NCBI GenBank assembly: GCA_934486755.1
Contig: CAKSQT010000044.1
Location: 1 to 14,679 of the forward strand
Origin: an uncultured Eubacteriales bacterium
GTDB taxonomy: Bacteria; Bacillota; Clostridia; Oscillospirales; Acutalibacteraceae
DNA: 14,679 nt
Direction of reading: 5' to 3'
In this document: piece by piece, positions 12,695 to 14,679 of the stretch
How the letters are laid out: each line of letters begins with the position of its first letter
How positions within the stretch are numbered: position 1 is the first letter of the stretch
Notes under the pieces: generated by a model
What the model was told of the DNA's origin: nothing
Seen by the model: the letters and a program-made list of their open reading frames with translations, nothing else
The model's database searches: none
Translations under genes and position numbers: made by a program

Positions 12695-13876
12695 ATGGAA
12701 AACGAAAAGGAAAATCTTAACAACGAAAACACTTCGCAGAATGAAGAAGGATTTATAATAGGAAAAGATTTTATGGTGGATGAAGACACCGAAACAAATG
12801 AAATTCCCGAAAGAAATCCCCGCGGCAAGCACAGCCGCAAAGGCCGCAATATTGTAAAAAACACGATTTGGATACTTTCTATAATAATAGTTTCCGTCGG
12901 TATTGCTTTCGGCATAATCTTTGCAGGCGCGGACTATATGGGAATAGGCTTCGGCAGAGGAGAAAACTGCGTTATAGAAATAGAACGCGGTTCCTCCGCA
13001 AAACAGATAACCGAAAAACTGAAAGAATGCGGCGCCGTTAAATTTCCGCTTTTATTCAGGGTCTATGCGAAAGCAAAGCATTATGACAGTCAGTTTAAAT
13101 ACGGCGTATACAACTTTAACAACGAAGCGGGATATGACGCGCTTGCGCAAATGCTCATTGAGGAGGGCGCTGTTTCCGAAAACGTTACGGTTACCATACC
13201 CGAAATGTCAACGGTTGACGAAATAGCCGATATTCTCGAAAAAGCGGGAGTATGCACCAAAATCGACTTTATTGACGTTGTTCAAAACGGAAAATTTGAC
13301 TATGATTTCATAAAAGACATACCGAGCGAAACGGTGTATTACCGCCTTGAAGGCTATCTGTTCCCCGACACATATAATTTTTATTGCTATGAGTCAAAAG
13401 AATGTGCTTATCTTGCCGTTGAAAAAATGCTCAGCGAATTAAACAGCCGCCTTACAAGCGATGTGCTTGCCAAAATCAAAAGCGGGAAATACAGCCTGCA
13501 CGAGGTTATGACAATGGCGTCCATAATAGAGCTTGAAGCGGGCGGCGAGCCGAGCGAAATGAAAAACGTATCGGCGGTATTTTATAACCGCCTTGCAAGC
13601 CCCGATTTTTCAAAGCTCGAATCCTCGCCGACACAAAAATACCCCTACGGCAACGGTAAATATGACACATATAAATGTTTAGGTCTGCCGCCTGGACCGC
13701 TTTGCTCGCCGAGCGCGAACTCGATTGCCGCCGCCGTATCCCCCACCGAGAATTTTGAATACTATTACTTCGTTACCGACGCACAGATGAAGTTTTATTA
13801 CAACAAGACTCTTGCACAGCACAATTCTACCATAGCAAAGCTCAAAAAGGAGAATAACTGGATTGGCGACAACTAA
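12695..13876 (+). CDS. mltG: Endolytic murein transglycosylase MltG (YceG-like)
   Basis: Cuts nascent glycan strands near the membrane and helps set their length during wall synthesis. The 393 residues comprise an acidic, Asn/Glu-rich cytoplasmic tail (1-45), a basic stop-transfer patch, one membrane segment at about 57-79, a LysM-like subdomain at about 93-165 (VIEIERGSSAKQITEKL...), and the YceG catalytic domain. The catalytic Glu lies in MASIIELEAG as Glu279, followed by SAVFYNRL and the GLPPGPLCSPSANS loop. The usual LxSDPT motif reads LESSPT, a Ser for Asp swap of unclear effect. GGAGA precedes the ATG by 6 bases. The long acidic cytoplasmic tail is typical of some Firmicutes. It complements the elongation genes elsewhere in the window and overlaps the U32 gene. 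Confidence 0.95.
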   Translation: MENEKENLNNENTSQNEEGFIIGKDFMVDEDTETNEIPERNPRGKHSRKGRNIVKNTIWILSIIIVSVGIAFGIIFAGADYMGIGFGRGENCVIEIERGSSAKQITEKLKECGAVKFPLLFRVYAKAKHYDSQFKYGVYNFNNEAGYDALAQMLIEEGAVSENVTVTIPEMSTVDEIADILEKAGVCTKIDFIDVVQNGKFDYDFIKDIPSETVYYRLEGYLFPDTYNFYCYESKECAYLAVEKMLSELNSRLTSDVLAKIKSGKYSLHEVMTMASIIELEAGGEPSEMKNVSAVFYNRLASPDFSKLESSPTQKYPYGNGKYDTYKCLGLPPGPLCSPSANSIAAAVSPTENFEYYYFVTDAQMKFYYNKTLAQHNSTIAKLKKENNWIGDN

Positions 13877-14679
13877 TTATAAAATACCCGAGCTTTTATG
13901 TCCCGCGGGCGACTTTACACGCCTTAAAGCCGCGGTTGATTTCGGAGCGGACGCGGTGTACCTTGCAGGAGAGGAATTCGGAATGAGAACAGCCGCCGCC
14001 AATTTCTGCGAAGACGACCTTGAAAAAGGGATTAAATATGCTCACGAAAACGGCGTGAAGGTTCACGTTACCTGCAATACCCTGCCCCACAACGAAGAAC
14101 TGCCGCGGCTGCCCGCCTTTCTTGAAGCCGTCAACGGTTTAGGGGCTGACGCGATAATTGCCGCCGACCTCGGCACGATGAGAATGGTTAAAAAATATGC
14201 GCCCGACTGCGAACTGCACGCTTCGGTTCAGTCGGGAATAGTCAATTATGAGACTGCAAATTTCCTTTATGACATCGGCGCAAAGCGCGTTGTCTTAGCA
14301 CGCGAGTTATCCCTCAGCGAGATTGCGGAAATAAGGGCAAAAACGCCCGCAGACCTCGAAATTGAAGCCTTTGCGCACGGCGCTATGTGCGTTTCGTTCT
14401 CAGCAAGGTGTCTGCTTTCAAGCTATATGACAGGGCGTGACTCAAACAGGGGCGACTGCGCCCAACCCTGCCGTTGGAGCTATTCGCTTATGGAAGAAAA
14501 GCGACCTGGTCAGTACTTTAATATCACCGAAGACAGTAAGGGTACATATATCCTCAACGCCAACGACCTGTGTATGGCTCCCTATTTGGACAAAATGGCG
14601 GAATGCGGTATAGACAGCATTAAAATTGAGGGCCGCGCAAAATCACACTACTATGTGGCGGTCACGACCAACGCCTATC
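13863..14679 (+). CDS. Peptidase U32 family protein (YrrO/TrhP-like), 3' end outside window
   Basis: Open to the window edge: 272 codons without a stop. U32-family proteins of this type (TrhP in E. coli, YrrN and YrrO in Bacillus) are linked to prephenate-dependent hydroxylation of wobble uridine in tRNA; older annotations call them collagenase-like peptidases. The start reads ATTNYKIPELLCPAGDFTRL, followed by the AVDFGADAVYLAG strand. The U32 signature is present from E168 (EAFAHGAMCVSFSARC) into a cysteine cluster, GDCAQPCRW, thought to hold a metal or Fe-S cofactor. The last part reads ILNANDLCMAPYL and IKIEGRAK. TTG 13863 is preferred: AAGGAG lies 10 bases upstream inside mltG, giving a 14-base overlap with mltG. 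In Bacillus the methyltransferase trmR sits between mltG and the U32 genes; here it does not. Confidence 0.9.
   Translation, partial: MATTNYKIPELLCPAGDFTRLKAAVDFGADAVYLAGEEFGMRTAAANFCEDDLEKGIKYAHENGVKVHVTCNTLPHNEELPRLPAFLEAVNGLGADAIIAADLGTMRMVKKYAPDCELHASVQSGIVNYETANFLYDIGAKRVVLARELSLSEIAEIRAKTPADLEIEAFAHGAMCVSFSARCLLSSYMTGRDSNRGDCAQPCRWSYSLMEEKRPGQYFNITEDSKGTYILNANDLCMAPYLDKMAECGIDSIKIEGRAKSHYYVAVTTNAY

Overview
This looks like a chromosomal core-gene segment of an anaerobic Clostridia-type Firmicute (Bacillota), probably near the Oscillospiraceae/Ruminococcaceae. The grounds are the Clostridium-style gene order (mreBCD, class B PBP, min gene, mgsA), ThyX instead of ThyA, strong AGGAGG-type ribosome sites, frequent TTG starts and consensus sigma-A promoters. 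The genus cannot be named from sequence alone. Coding density is very high and no gene-free stretch exceeds 300 bases. No tRNA, rRNA, CRISPR array, insertion sequence or riboswitch was seen.

Region 1 (1-5265): a 5'-incomplete diacylglycerol-kinase-family lipid kinase, then the rod-complex genes mreB, mreC, mreD and a class B transpeptidase (PBP2), closely spaced on the + strand. Region 2 (5278-9655): a near-perfect sigma-A promoter drives minD, mgsA, hisS and aspS, ending at a strong bidirectional terminator. Region 3 (9670-10568): a small accessory-looking module. A minus-strand XRE repressor faces away from a secreted lipoprotein, with two identical-arm palindromes placed around a consensus promoter between them, and a terminator behind the lipoprotein. 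Region 4 (10607-end): an extended -10 promoter followed by thyX, tmk, a DJ-1/PfpI-family gene, mltG and the start of a U32-family gene that runs off the window.

Regions 1 and 2 link cell elongation, septum placement and central translation enzymes. Region 4 makes dTDP precursors (ThyX then Tmk) and carries a glycan-strand lytic enzyme and a tRNA-modification-type U32 protein.

The most notable signal is erosion inside an otherwise tidy cluster. The usual minC, minE and rodA are absent between PBP2 and mgsA. The remaining MinD lacks its C-terminal membrane-targeting helix. MgsA is intact in frame but has lost the catalytic Asp and His and two phosphate-pocket residues (aligned from memory to E. 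coli MgsA). The thymidylate kinase also has Gly where the DRY-motif Asp is expected. The second notable signal is the XRE/lipoprotein divergon with its paired operators.
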